Assembly (NCBI GenBank): GCA_964386385.1 | Contig: CAYLRN010000005.1 | Location: forward strand, 116,824 to 180,823 | Length of the DNA stretch: 64,000 nucleotides | DNA from: RUG572 sp964386385 | GTDB lineage: Bacteria; Verrucomicrobiota; Kiritimatiellia; RFP12; UBA1067 | Direction: 5' to 3' | Shown: in pieces, positions 1-8,408 of the stretch | Layout: every line of letters starts with the position of its first letter | Position numbering within the stretch: the stretch's first letter is position 1 | Notes under the pieces: generated by a model | What the model was told of the DNA's origin: nothing | The model's input: the letters and a program-made list of their open reading frames with translations, nothing else | Databases searched by the model: none | Made by a program: the position numbers and the translations under genes

Positions 1-2
1 GT

Positions 3-2069
3 GTCCGCGAATACGCGGAGAAGGCCATACGCTCCGAATGGGAAAAGTACAGCAAGAACATCGTGGGCTACGACAGGGAGGGCAACGGCAAGCTCGACCT
101 TCTGCAGATTTCGACCCTGATCTTGAAGTGGTATGGAACGCCGGAGCTCGACGAGCTGCGGGCGCGGACGCGAGTCGTGCTTGAGGACATCAAGTCTCTA
201 GTGGCCTTTCCGCACAAATGGGCCATCCGCTGGCAGAAGGACCGCGAGAACACGGACTGGGCGTTCAATGAGATTCCGTTCGTCTTCCTCGGCGAAGTCA
301 ACTGCTACGTCCATTGCAAGAACCTCGAACGCCTTGGCTGCGTCATCACCGACTGCCCCGGCCTTTTCGCAGGCCCGTGGGACACGGAAGTGGCTCGAAA
401 GGCCATGCTCAAGGCGGATGCGATTCTCTACCTGATCGGCGGTGAGAAGCAGATGACGGCAGCCGACATGCGCGTCCTTTCCGAAATCTGCAAGAGGCAG
501 CAGGCGCACAAACTCTTCTTCGCCATCAACGCGCGTTTGTCAAAGGCGCACGTCGAACACAATCTCCGCCCCACCGATTTCAGCATGATCAAGGGAAAGG
601 GAATCGCAGTCGAGCGCGAAGAGGAAATCTGCGTCTTCAACGCTGCGCTTGCGTTCAACGCCAAGACGATGCCTGCCGACCCGGTGGCGTGGGGCAAGAC
701 CGTACGCCATGCGCTTGCGCAGTATCTTGAACTTGACGCATTCGACGAGAACGACGCCGCCCGTGTCGGGGAACTCCAGCGGAATCCCGCGGAGATGTAC
801 AAGGCGTCCGATCTGGCGGGGATTCTCGCCAAGATAGAGATGGACATCATCAACAAGAAGTTCGAGAGCATTCTCGTCACGGGCGGCCTTGACAAGGCCC
901 GCATGGCGCTGGACGCGCTCAACGGCACCCTGGCGGCCAAGGAGGCTGCCGCGAAGAAAAAACTTGAAGACGTCAAGGCGGACGAGCAGAGGGCGCATGA
1001 ACGGCTGTCGAAGTTCAAGGCGTTTGTTTCGTCTTCAGTCGAAGAGGCTCTGTACGACAGGATCAGCGCGGACGACGTCGCCAATGACTTCTGGCGTGCG
1101 GTCTACTTCGACAATATCGACGCCTATTCGGACGAGATCTGCGACATCATCAAGCGGCAGCTTTCGAGCTCTAGGAACTTGTTCAAGATCATATGGGAAC
1201 ACTGCAAGAACAAGTTTTCCGACTATGAGGACAACGAGGAGCTTAAAGGCATCTTGTCCGAGCCGACCGAATCCGCGATGAACAAGGTTTGCGTGGACAC
1301 GGCGGAAGGCTGGATGTCCAAGTTGGCCGACGGGCAGAACGGACGATTCACAAGCAACTACGGCAAGACTCTTGAACGCATTAAAAAGGACGCCGAACGG
1401 GAATGGAAGGAGAAGTACGCAATCGGCAGCGACTTGCTGAACGGGCTCGCGATGGAGTTCCCGACTGTGACTGGGACGCTTCCCGAAATCGTCAGTGGCG
1501 ACGGATGCGTTGGAAGCATCGACGTCCGCGGCATGGCGGTCGGAGTGTTCTTCAAAAGACTGCTCATGGTCATTGTCGGGACCGTGGCGGCAGGCCTGGC
1601 ACCATTGCTTGTGGGACTCGTAATCACCACCGTGACAGCATTCGCCCCCTTTGTGTGGGGTGGAATGGCCGTTGCCGCAATTTTTGCGAGTGGAAAACTT
1701 GTGGATGTCTGGCTGAAGTGCGAAGACAAGATCATGTCGGGAATCACTGACAGGATTCGCCCGAAACTGGCGATGCTCCTACGCGACGAGTTCAAGAAAC
1801 ATCAGCATGAGATTCAGGACGGAATGAAGGAGTCCGTCTTGAAGGGAATGCTTGATGAATTGTTCAAGCGTTGCAAGGCGGCTCTTGGCAAACTGGAGGC
1901 TGACCTCAACAAGCGAGCAGAAGACCTGGTTGCCTCCGTGAAGAAGAGCGAGGCGGAGAAGATACTGGAAGCGGAGAATGCGAAGAAAGTTCGTACGGAG
2001 CAGATCGAGCCCGCGCGCGCGGAAATCGCCGCGTTCGCGGAAGACCTTAAGCCGTACTTCGAGCAATGA
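3..2069 (+). CDS. Dynamin-like large GTPase, 5' truncated by window edge
   Basis: The open frame runs from the first complete codon at 3 to the stop at 2069, giving 688 visible residues. The true start and the P-loop lie upstream of the window, because the opening residues align with an internal stretch of the next two genes. The G3 motif DCPG is at visible residues 117-120 in a TDCPGLFAG context shared with the paralogue downstream. After the GTPase domain comes a long helical, charged region. A hydrophobic double segment follows at about nt 1539-1700 (MVIVGTVAAGLAPLL and onward), as expected for the membrane-inserting paddle of bacterial dynamins, and the C-terminus is coiled-coil. Family knowledge: such proteins hydrolyse GTP and tubulate, fuse or seal membranes. 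Inference: it acts at the inner membrane together with its two neighbours. The dynamin-like call is firm; the biological role is not. Confidence 0.8.
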   Translation, partial: VREYAEKAIRSEWEKYSKNIVGYDREGNGKLDLLQISTLILKWYGTPELDELRARTRVVLEDIKSLVAFPHKWAIRWQKDRENTDWAFNEIPFVFLGEVNCYVHCKNLERLGCVITDCPGLFAGPWDTEVARKAMLKADAILYLIGGEKQMTAADMRVLSEICKRQQAHKLFFAINARLSKAHVEHNLRPTDFSMIKGKGIAVEREEEICVFNAALAFNAKTMPADPVAWGKTVRHALAQYLELDAFDENDAARVGELQRNPAEMYKASDLAGILAKIEMDIINKKFESILVTGGLDKARMALDALNGTLAAKEAAAKKKLEDVKADEQRAHERLSKFKAFVSSSVEEALYDRISADDVANDFWRAVYFDNIDAYSDEICDIIKRQLSSSRNLFKIIWEHCKNKFSDYEDNEELKGILSEPTESAMNKVCVDTAEGWMSKLADGQNGRFTSNYGKTLERIKKDAEREWKEKYAIGSDLLNGLAMEFPTVTGTLPEIVSGDGCVGSIDVRGMAVGVFFKRLLMVIVGTVAAGLAPLLVGLVITTVTAFAPFVWGGMAVAAIFASGKLVDVWLKCEDKIMSGITDRIRPKLAMLLRDEFKKHQHEIQDGMKESVLKGMLDELFKRCKAALGKLEADLNKRAEDLVASVKKSEAEKILEAENAKKVRTEQIEPARAEIAAFAEDLKPYFEQ

Positions 2070-2094
2070 CACCGTTGGTTGACACAGTGCCAAT

Positions 2095-2158
2095 GGGAGG
2101 GTCGCGCTCCTGCGCGACCGATACGGGAACTGCGGACGCGCAGGAGCGCGTCCCTCCC
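2095..2158. repeat. Intergenic inverted repeat, family 1 (copy a)
   Basis: Two arms of about 25 nt, GGGAGGGTCGCGCTCCTGCG... and its near reverse complement ending ...GCGTCCCTCCC, are separated by about 13 nt. The arms differ at two positions, and each arm also contains its own small palindrome (GTCGCG/CGCGAC). Related copies lie at 2343-2368 (one arm), 8274-8334 and 24606-24669. A dispersed REP-like element is the simplest reading. Confidence 0.8.
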
Positions 2159-2247
2159 GTGGCCAGTCGCATGGCACGGCGCGTCCCTCCCATGGCCAGT
2201 CGCATGGACACGGAGCGTCCCTCCCGTGGCCAGTCGCATCTGCCGTC
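2148..2247. repeat. Three tandem 33-34 bp units
   Basis: Units begin at 2148, 2181 and 2215, each opening with GCGTCCCTCCC and carrying GGCCAGTCGCAT. The array extends the right arm of the family-1 inverted repeat. It fills the gap between two dynamin-like genes, where no gene is visible from 2070 to 2406. Confidence 0.75.
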
Positions 2248-2342
2248 GCTTGTGCACGGCCGGTGGCGAAAGGCGTAATCGGCAGGGTGGTCGCCCCGCG
2301 ACCGCTGTCGCCTTGCGACGCAGAAAACGGATAGCGTGAATT

Positions 2343-2368
2343 GGGAGGGTCGCGCTCCTGCGCGACCG
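2343..2368 (+). repeat. Single arm of intergenic repeat family 1
   Basis: This 26-nt stretch matches the left arm of the inverted repeat at 2095, lacks its partner arm, and lies 38 nt upstream of the start of the next gene. It is translatable in frame with that gene from a TTG at 2341, which is why an upstream start there is not believed. Confidence 0.75.
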
Positions 2369-2406
2369 AGTCCCGAACAATGATGTCAAAAGAAAGGATG
2401 ATTCAG

Positions 2407-5058
2407 ATGTCTGAAAAGAAGAAGATGACGCCGGAAGTCTACGAGGAGAAGAGAAACAAGTTGATCGATCTCCTGGGAGAGTGTTCGGAGAGGCTGGACG
2501 ACCAGGCGGAGGTGACGAAGAGCGCGCTCGGAGGCATCTGCGAGGCGACGGGCGAAAGGCTGAACGCCATCGCGGACGACCTTCGACGCAACAGTTTTGA
2601 AATCGTCCTCGTCGGCGAATTCCAGGGCGGCAAGTCCACGACGTTCGACGCAATCTGCGACGGACGCGACATCTCGCCCCGCGGCATCGGGATCAAGATG
2701 AGCGCCTGCCGCATCTCCGCCCAGTCCGTACCGGAAGAGACGGAAGAATGCGCGGTTCTCAACTGGAAGTCCGACGACGACCTCATGCTGACGATATACG
2801 AGTTCATCCGGGATTTCGTCAGCGATAACCTTGCCGACGACGAGGAGGCCGTGCGCCTTTTTCCGCAGGACCCGCCTGAAAAACTGCCGTCCCTCTCCAA
2901 TCGGCGCGTTCGCGAACTGGCGGAGCGGGCGATTCACCGGGAATGGGAGATCTACCGCAAGGTGCCGGGATCGTATGGCGGCGAGGAAGACGGCCGACTT
3001 GACCTTCTCAAGATTGCGACGCTCATCTTGAAGTACCATGGGACGCCTGAACTGGAAAGGCTGCGGAAGAGGGAACGGATCGGAATTGAAGAGCTCAAGC
3101 CGCTTGTCGTGTTTCCGCAGGGCTGGGCGATGCGCTGGCAGAAGGACGGAGAGAACGCGGCGTGGACGTTGACGGAGAGCGCGTTTGCGTTCCTCGGAAG
3201 CGCCGACTGCCATATCCACAGTCCGAACCTTGAGCGGCTTGGGTGTGTCGTCACGGACTGCCCTGGCCTTTTCGCGGGGCCTTGGGACACGAAGATCGCA
3301 CAGGAGGCCATGGAACGCGCCGATGCGATTCTCTATCTCATGCGCGGGAACAAGACGATTGGCGACGAAGACGTGCGGGCGTTGCGTGAAATTCTGCGGA
3401 ATCAGCAGGGCGACAAGCTGTTCTTCGCGATCAACGCGAATGGAAGTCCTGTCGATCGCGGGGACGAAGGGCTATTGTGCGTTCGGCAGAACGTCATCGA
3501 GAATCTGCGCGAAACGGATCTTTCCATGCTTCAGCGCATCGGCGTCAAGAACGTCAATGGCGCAGAGGGCCTTGACGTCTTCAACGCCCTGCTCGCCTTC
3601 AAGTCAAAGGAAGCGCGGGGGGAGGGCGAAGAGGCGTTCAAACGGTGGCGAAGAGTCGTGGAAGAGGCTCTGCAGAACTATCTGGGGCTGAATCTATACG
3701 ACGACGAAGACGAAAAGAGGATTCGAGAACTGCTGACGGACTGCAAGAAACTGGAGGAGGCGTCGGACTTTCCCGCGATTCGCCGAAAGATAGAAACGGA
3801 CATCGTCGGGCGGAAGTTCGAGCGCGTCCTTGTAGACCGCGGAACGCTGCAGATGTCCTATGCGCTCAAGGATGTCGACGGAAAACTGGGGCGACTGGAG
3901 GACGCCGCAAAAGACAATCTGGAAGCAAAGAAGCGCGAGGTTGAAGCGGCTAGGCGGAAGTTGAAGGAGTTCCAGGACTTTGTCGAAGACGGCATGAAGA
4001 AGACCCTGAACGAATCGGATGGCGCAGAGGTTGTCTGTCGGGACTGCTACGACAGCGTTTTCACCGACAACGTCAGGAGCTATGAGAACGAGGTGTCGGA
4101 GGCCATTGCAGAGGCGCTTACAAGAAACTTTGCGAATATCTTCTGCCTAGGATGGGAGGATGCGTGTAATCGTCTGAAAAAGGGATGGAACGCCTTTTGC
4201 AATTTCTTCAGGTCCAAGGAAAAGGAGTTCGTACCTGACGACACGCAGTTCAGGGCAATTCTGGAACCTTCCATTCGTTCTGCGATGTGCAGGGTTGCAG
4301 CAGATGGAATGCGCGGATGGGTTGTGCGCGTCTCGCAGGGGTTGGACAACAGGTTTTCAAAGACCTATGGACGCTCTTTGAAGCGTCTGCAAGAAGAGAT
4401 TGCCAAACGATGGAAGACGATGGTCGACGACATTCAGCCATGGTGTGGCGTCCTTGCCGGAATGGACATGGACGTGTCGCGAATAGGGGCGATTCAAGGC
4501 ACTTCCGAGATTGTGTCAACCGGCGGCGCTGAATCGTACAAAATCAAGGAAGTGGTTCATGGCTTAGCTTTTTGGTCTTCCATTTACATAATACTTTATG
4601 CCGTTGTATTGGGACCTGTCCTTGCCATTATTGGAGTCATAAAGGACATATTGAATGACATATGGAATGGACCGGATGATTCTCCCGGCATCGGTTTCCG
4701 ACAGATCATCAAGTTGCAGGCGAAAAATCTCATTACTCCTAAACTGCGCGAACCGCTGACGAATGCCTTTTGCAAAAAAGACAACATGAAGCAGGTGCTC
4801 CCCGAAATCGGTGAAAAAGTCCTGCGCCGCATCCTCGACCGAATTCTCGAAAACTGCCGCGACGCACTGGCGGATCAAAGGAGGCGTTTTGAGGAGAACG
4901 TCATAAGGCTTCTTGCCGCATATGAACTCGCGCTGGAGGAGCGCCGGCGGATCGCCGCAATTGCGAGGGAGGTCCGAGAAACGGTCATCGCCCCCATGCA
5001 GAAGAAGTCCGATGCTTTCAACGAGGGGCTTCTGCCGTACTTCAGGGAGAATGAATAG
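2407..5058 (+). CDS. Dynamin-like large GTPase with membrane hairpin
   Basis: This gene encodes 883 residues. The start at 2407 is chosen because AAAGGA at 2394-2399 sits about 8 nt upstream; an extended frame from 2341 would translate an intergenic repeat. After a helical N-terminus, the P-loop GEFQGGKST is at residues 70-78, followed by an SPRG switch-I-like segment and the G3 motif DCPG at 284-287. A helical stalk with coiled coils follows, then a hydrophobic segment at about residues 717-750, and then a terminal coiled coil. It closely resembles the truncated gene upstream and the first half of the gene downstream, so the three arose by duplication. Bacterial dynamins often occur as side-by-side pairs that co-assemble on membranes; co-assembly is inferred here. 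Confidence 0.85.
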   Translation: MSEKKKMTPEVYEEKRNKLIDLLGECSERLDDQAEVTKSALGGICEATGERLNAIADDLRRNSFEIVLVGEFQGGKSTTFDAICDGRDISPRGIGIKMSACRISAQSVPEETEECAVLNWKSDDDLMLTIYEFIRDFVSDNLADDEEAVRLFPQDPPEKLPSLSNRRVRELAERAIHREWEIYRKVPGSYGGEEDGRLDLLKIATLILKYHGTPELERLRKRERIGIEELKPLVVFPQGWAMRWQKDGENAAWTLTESAFAFLGSADCHIHSPNLERLGCVVTDCPGLFAGPWDTKIAQEAMERADAILYLMRGNKTIGDEDVRALREILRNQQGDKLFFAINANGSPVDRGDEGLLCVRQNVIENLRETDLSMLQRIGVKNVNGAEGLDVFNALLAFKSKEARGEGEEAFKRWRRVVEEALQNYLGLNLYDDEDEKRIRELLTDCKKLEEASDFPAIRRKIETDIVGRKFERVLVDRGTLQMSYALKDVDGKLGRLEDAAKDNLEAKKREVEAARRKLKEFQDFVEDGMKKTLNESDGAEVVCRDCYDSVFTDNVRSYENEVSEAIAEALTRNFANIFCLGWEDACNRLKKGWNAFCNFFRSKEKEFVPDDTQFRAILEPSIRSAMCRVAADGMRGWVVRVSQGLDNRFSKTYGRSLKRLQEEIAKRWKTMVDDIQPWCGVLAGMDMDVSRIGAIQGTSEIVSTGGAESYKIKEVVHGLAFWSSIYIILYAVVLGPVLAIIGVIKDILNDIWNGPDDSPGIGFRQIIKLQAKNLITPKLREPLTNAFCKKDNMKQVLPEIGEKVLRRILDRILENCRDALADQRRRFEENVIRLLAAYELALEERRRIAAIAREVRETVIAPMQKKSDAFNEGLLPYFRENE

Positions 5059-5119
5059 CCGCCGCCTTGGCGGCGGTGAGCCGTGAAATGGACTTGCACG
5101 GAACATGAAGGAGAAAGCG

Positions 5120-8100
5120 ATGAAAGGCAATATGCGCGAACTGCTCCTGCTTGGAGACTTGCAGTGCGGGAAGTCGACGACGTTCAACGCCATCTGCGAC
5201 GGGCGTGAGATCTCGCCTCGCGGCGTCGGCATCAGGACGACCGGCTGTCCGATTTCCGTGCAGTCCATTTCTGCGAACGAGGACGAATATGCTGAACTTG
5301 TCTGGAAGACGGATGACGAGCTCATGCTTGTGATGTACGACCTTGTGAGCGGCAACCTCGTCGATGACTGGAATGGACGTGCGCTCTTCCCTTTTAAGCG
5401 ACCGGAAAAATTGCCTTCGCTGTCTGACGCGTACGTTCGTGGATTTGCCCAGAAGGCCGTTCACTCCGAATGGGAGAGATATCGGGCCAATCCCTCGTAT
5501 GTCACGGACATCAATCGTCTGTGGATTGCGACGTTGATCCTGAGGTTCTACGGAACCCTCAAACTCGACGAACTGCGGGCGCGGACGAAAGTCGCGCCTG
5601 ACGACGTGAAGTCGCTGGCGGTCTTTCCTCCGGACTGGGGTCTTCGATGGCAGAAGGACGGCGAAGAGGCTTACTGGAGTCTCAAGAAAGTGGCTTTCGC
5701 CTTTCTGTCCAAAATCGTCTGCCACATCCATTCACAGGCGCTTGAACGCCTCGGATGCGTAGTTACGGACTGCCCAAGCCCATACGCCGGGGCGTTGGAG
5801 GCGGAATGCGCCCGAAGGACCATGGAAAAGGCCGACGCCATTCTCTACGTTCTCAACGGGCACAAGAATTTGTTCGAATCCGAAATGCACAACCTCTCGC
5901 AGATGCGCGAAATCGGGTTGGCGCACAAGTTCATCTTCGCCATCAATGCGCGTTCGGCCAAGGCGAACATCGAACGCAATTTGCGCCCTGTGGATTTTGC
6001 CTGTCTTAGGAACGCGGGGTTTCCAATCGAACGCGAAGAGGACATCCCGGTGTTCAACTCCCTGCTCGCGTTCAACGCCAAGACGACGCCGTCCGATTCC
6101 TTCGCGTGGCGCAAGGAGACGCATTCGGCGCTTTCGATGTACCTCGGCCTTGAACCTTTTGACGATGATGACAGGGATCAGATTCTGAAACTCAGCCAAG
6201 ACAAGGCCGGACTGTACAAGGCGTCGGGGCTGGAGGCGGTTCTCGACGAAGTGGAGGATCGGCTATCCGCAGGGGACTGCACACAGGGGCGTCATCTTGA
6301 AATCGCCCTTGTTGGCGAGTACCAGAACGGGAAGTCGACGATTTTCAACGCGATGCTGGGCGGACGCGACCTGTCGTCCCGCGGCGTGAACGCCAAAAGG
6401 AGCGCGTGCACGATCACCGCCTGCGCGCTTCCCCGGGACCAGGAGGAATATGCGGAGTTCGAGTGGCGTAGCGAGGCCATGCTAGATGAAATCGTCGCGA
6501 TTGGCGGCGCGTCCGACGGTGTCGGCGACGAGGACGTCGCGCGTTTGGCGAAGCTGGTTTCGCGTTTCAGGAACTGCCCCGAACTTGCCCGGCTGCGAAA
6601 GACGGAGAGGATGCCGATAAAGGAGGCGCAGCGGCTTCTTGTCTATCCCGTGGACTGGGAGCCGCGCTGGATGCAGGATGGTGGCGGCGGAACCTTCAAG
6701 TTCGATCAAATTGCGTGGGTGTTCATCGGGCGCGTCAAGTACCACGTTCACAGCAGGCTCCTGACCCGTCTCGGATGCGACCTCACGGACAGCCCAGGAT
6801 TCGGCGCCGGCGAATGGGACGAGGCGCTCGCCCGCGCCGCGATTCTCCGCGCCGACGTGCTGGTATGCGTGCTGGACAAGTCGAAGGCGATGACCTCGGC
6901 GTCGCCATACGTCAAGCGGCTGCGGTGGACAAGGGAGGTCGGAAAGGAGAATTCCATCGTGTATGCGCTGAACTCCGAGAAGTCGCGGGAGACGGCGGGC
7001 GAGTGGCAGAAGGTGAATGTTTCGACGCTGGAGACGAATGGCTTCGAGGTGGATGAATGGCAGGCGCCCGTGTTCAACGCCGAACTCGGACGATATGCGG
7101 CCAAAATGCGTTCCGCGAATGACGACGCCTCCAGGAAAAACATCCTGAGAAACGCCTGTCCCGTCATGGGAAAGTGGCTGGAAGCCGGCTCGGAAGACCG
7201 CGCCATGGTGAAGGAACTGTGTCGGGATTCGAGAAGAATGTCGCGGGAAGCCGGCTTCGACGGTTTTCTCGACGCCGTGCGCAGGGCGGTGTCGGACTTC
7301 AGGGAGAAGGAGCGCGATGGCAGGCTTCGCGTTTCGCCGCTCGGCGTCGGAGAGGACGGCGCGCCGGTCGCCGAGAACGGGTTCGCATGGGTGGACGATT
7401 CCTCGTTCATCTCCCGCCTGATGAAGGGTTGCCGCTGGAAGGCCGGGATTCCGCATGCCATTTGCCCGCATGTGGTTTCAGATGAAAAGGAAAGGGTATG
7501 GCGTCCCGCCCCCGGATACGTTTATGTGAATGGCAGACGAGACGAGTTTCGCGTGAAGTGGAAGCCGGGGCTTTCGCATCCCGATTGCCCCAATGTGGTT
7601 TCGTCTAAAAGATCCGGCACGTGGAGTCCTGCGCCGGGGTATGCGTGGGTGGACGAGACGTCATGGACGACAAAGTGGAAGAAAGGCGTCAAGTGGAAGG
7701 CAGATCTGCGTCATCCGGCGGTGGAGCATGCTTTTTCACATGAGGAGGAGGGAACTTGGTGCGCGGATCCAGGATACATATGGCGGAAAAAGGGAGATGT
7801 ACTTGCAGGTGTCAGATGGAAGTCCGGGCAGAAACATCCTGTTGTTCCGCACATAGTGTCCAGATCGAAAGAAGGATACTGGATTCCTGAAGAGGGATAC
7901 GGGTGGCGGTTGCTGAGTAATCGGGACGAGCGAAAGGCCGAAGACGTTCATGAGGGGTGCAAGTGGCAACCCTATAAAGACCATCCATGTCTGCGGCATG
8001 TGTGTACTACAGGTACAGAAGGAGTTTGGAGTACAGATCCAGGGTATGTCTTTTCAGAATCCGGCAGCAGAGAGTCTACAGATCCCTGGCAAAAGGTTGT

Positions 8101-8194
8101 CTGGCAACCGGGATATGAACGCTATGATGGCAAGGTGGCCGGAGATGAAGAAGGTGTTTGGGAGAATAAATGGTGGTATTTGCTTCGGCATTGA
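5120..8194 (+). CDS. Tandem double dynamin-like GTPase with C-terminal W/GY repeats
   Basis: This gene encodes 1024 residues from the ATG at 5120, which has AAGGAG at 5108-5113; an ATG at 5105 is the alternative. Two GTPase domains follow one another. The first has its P-loop GDLQCGKST at residues 12-20, almost at the N-terminus, and a degenerate G3 motif DCPS at 217-220. The second has GEYQNGKST at 399-407 and an intact DSPG at 557-560. Unlike its two neighbours it has no helical N-terminus and no hydrophobic paddle. From about residue 754 to the end, roughly six copies of a 40-45 residue repeat occur, built on GYxWV, KWKxG, HPxxPHVVS and GxWxPAPGY. The repeat region is less GC-rich than the GTPase part. 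Probably a soluble partner or sensor of the two membrane-binding paralogues; function unknown. Confidence 0.75.
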   Translation: MKGNMRELLLLGDLQCGKSTTFNAICDGREISPRGVGIRTTGCPISVQSISANEDEYAELVWKTDDELMLVMYDLVSGNLVDDWNGRALFPFKRPEKLPSLSDAYVRGFAQKAVHSEWERYRANPSYVTDINRLWIATLILRFYGTLKLDELRARTKVAPDDVKSLAVFPPDWGLRWQKDGEEAYWSLKKVAFAFLSKIVCHIHSQALERLGCVVTDCPSPYAGALEAECARRTMEKADAILYVLNGHKNLFESEMHNLSQMREIGLAHKFIFAINARSAKANIERNLRPVDFACLRNAGFPIEREEDIPVFNSLLAFNAKTTPSDSFAWRKETHSALSMYLGLEPFDDDDRDQILKLSQDKAGLYKASGLEAVLDEVEDRLSAGDCTQGRHLEIALVGEYQNGKSTIFNAMLGGRDLSSRGVNAKRSACTITACALPRDQEEYAEFEWRSEAMLDEIVAIGGASDGVGDEDVARLAKLVSRFRNCPELARLRKTERMPIKEAQRLLVYPVDWEPRWMQDGGGGTFKFDQIAWVFIGRVKYHVHSRLLTRLGCDLTDSPGFGAGEWDEALARAAILRADVLVCVLDKSKAMTSASPYVKRLRWTREVGKENSIVYALNSEKSRETAGEWQKVNVSTLETNGFEVDEWQAPVFNAELGRYAAKMRSANDDASRKNILRNACPVMGKWLEAGSEDRAMVKELCRDSRRMSREAGFDGFLDAVRRAVSDFREKERDGRLRVSPLGVGEDGAPVAENGFAWVDDSSFISRLMKGCRWKAGIPHAICPHVVSDEKERVWRPAPGYVYVNGRRDEFRVKWKPGLSHPDCPNVVSSKRSGTWSPAPGYAWVDETSWTTKWKKGVKWKADLRHPAVEHAFSHEEEGTWCADPGYIWRKKGDVLAGVRWKSGQKHPVVPHIVSRSKEGYWIPEEGYGWRLLSNRDERKAEDVHEGCKWQPYKDHPCLRHVCTTGTEGVWSTDPGYVFSESGSRESTDPWQKVVWQPGYERYDGKVAGDEEGVWENKWWYLLRH

Positions 8195-8273
8195 TTGCGG
8201 GTGTCTTTCTCGTGCGCTGATAATTGAACGGAGACGTGTTTGTGAAAGGCATGTATGTCGGATTGTCATTTTC

Positions 8274-8334
8274 GGGAGGGTCGCGCTCCTGCGCGACCGC
8301 GGTGACGGCGGACGCGCAGGAGCGCGTCCCTCCC
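8274..8334. repeat. Intergenic inverted repeat, family 1 (copy b)
   Basis: It has the same two arms as the element at 2095, GGGAGGGTCGCG... and ...GCGTCCCTCCC, with a different short centre. It sits in the 214-nt gap between the third dynamin-like gene and the DUF445 gene; that gap holds nothing else except a possible promoter. Confidence 0.8.
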
Positions 8335-8390
8335 ATGGAAAGGAAACGGGCAGCCCAGTCCGGCATTCAAGTGAAATCCCGTCTGAAAAC

Positions 8391-8399
8391 TGATAGAAT
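8391..8399 (+). promoter_or_regulatory. Possible extended -10 promoter for the DUF445 gene
   Basis: TGA-TAGAAT (hexamer 8394-8399) fits the extended -10 form seen repeatedly in this window. It lies only 9 nt before the start codon at 8409, so a transcript from it would be nearly leaderless. Weak on its own. Confidence 0.35.
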
Positions 8400-8408
8400 G
8401 GTGGAGAC

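Noticed and set aside
2341..2406. Upstream start at TTG 2341 giving a GGSRSCATES leader on the second dynamin-like protein
   Set aside because: The leader is translation of the intergenic repeat; a good ribosome binding site precedes ATG 2407.
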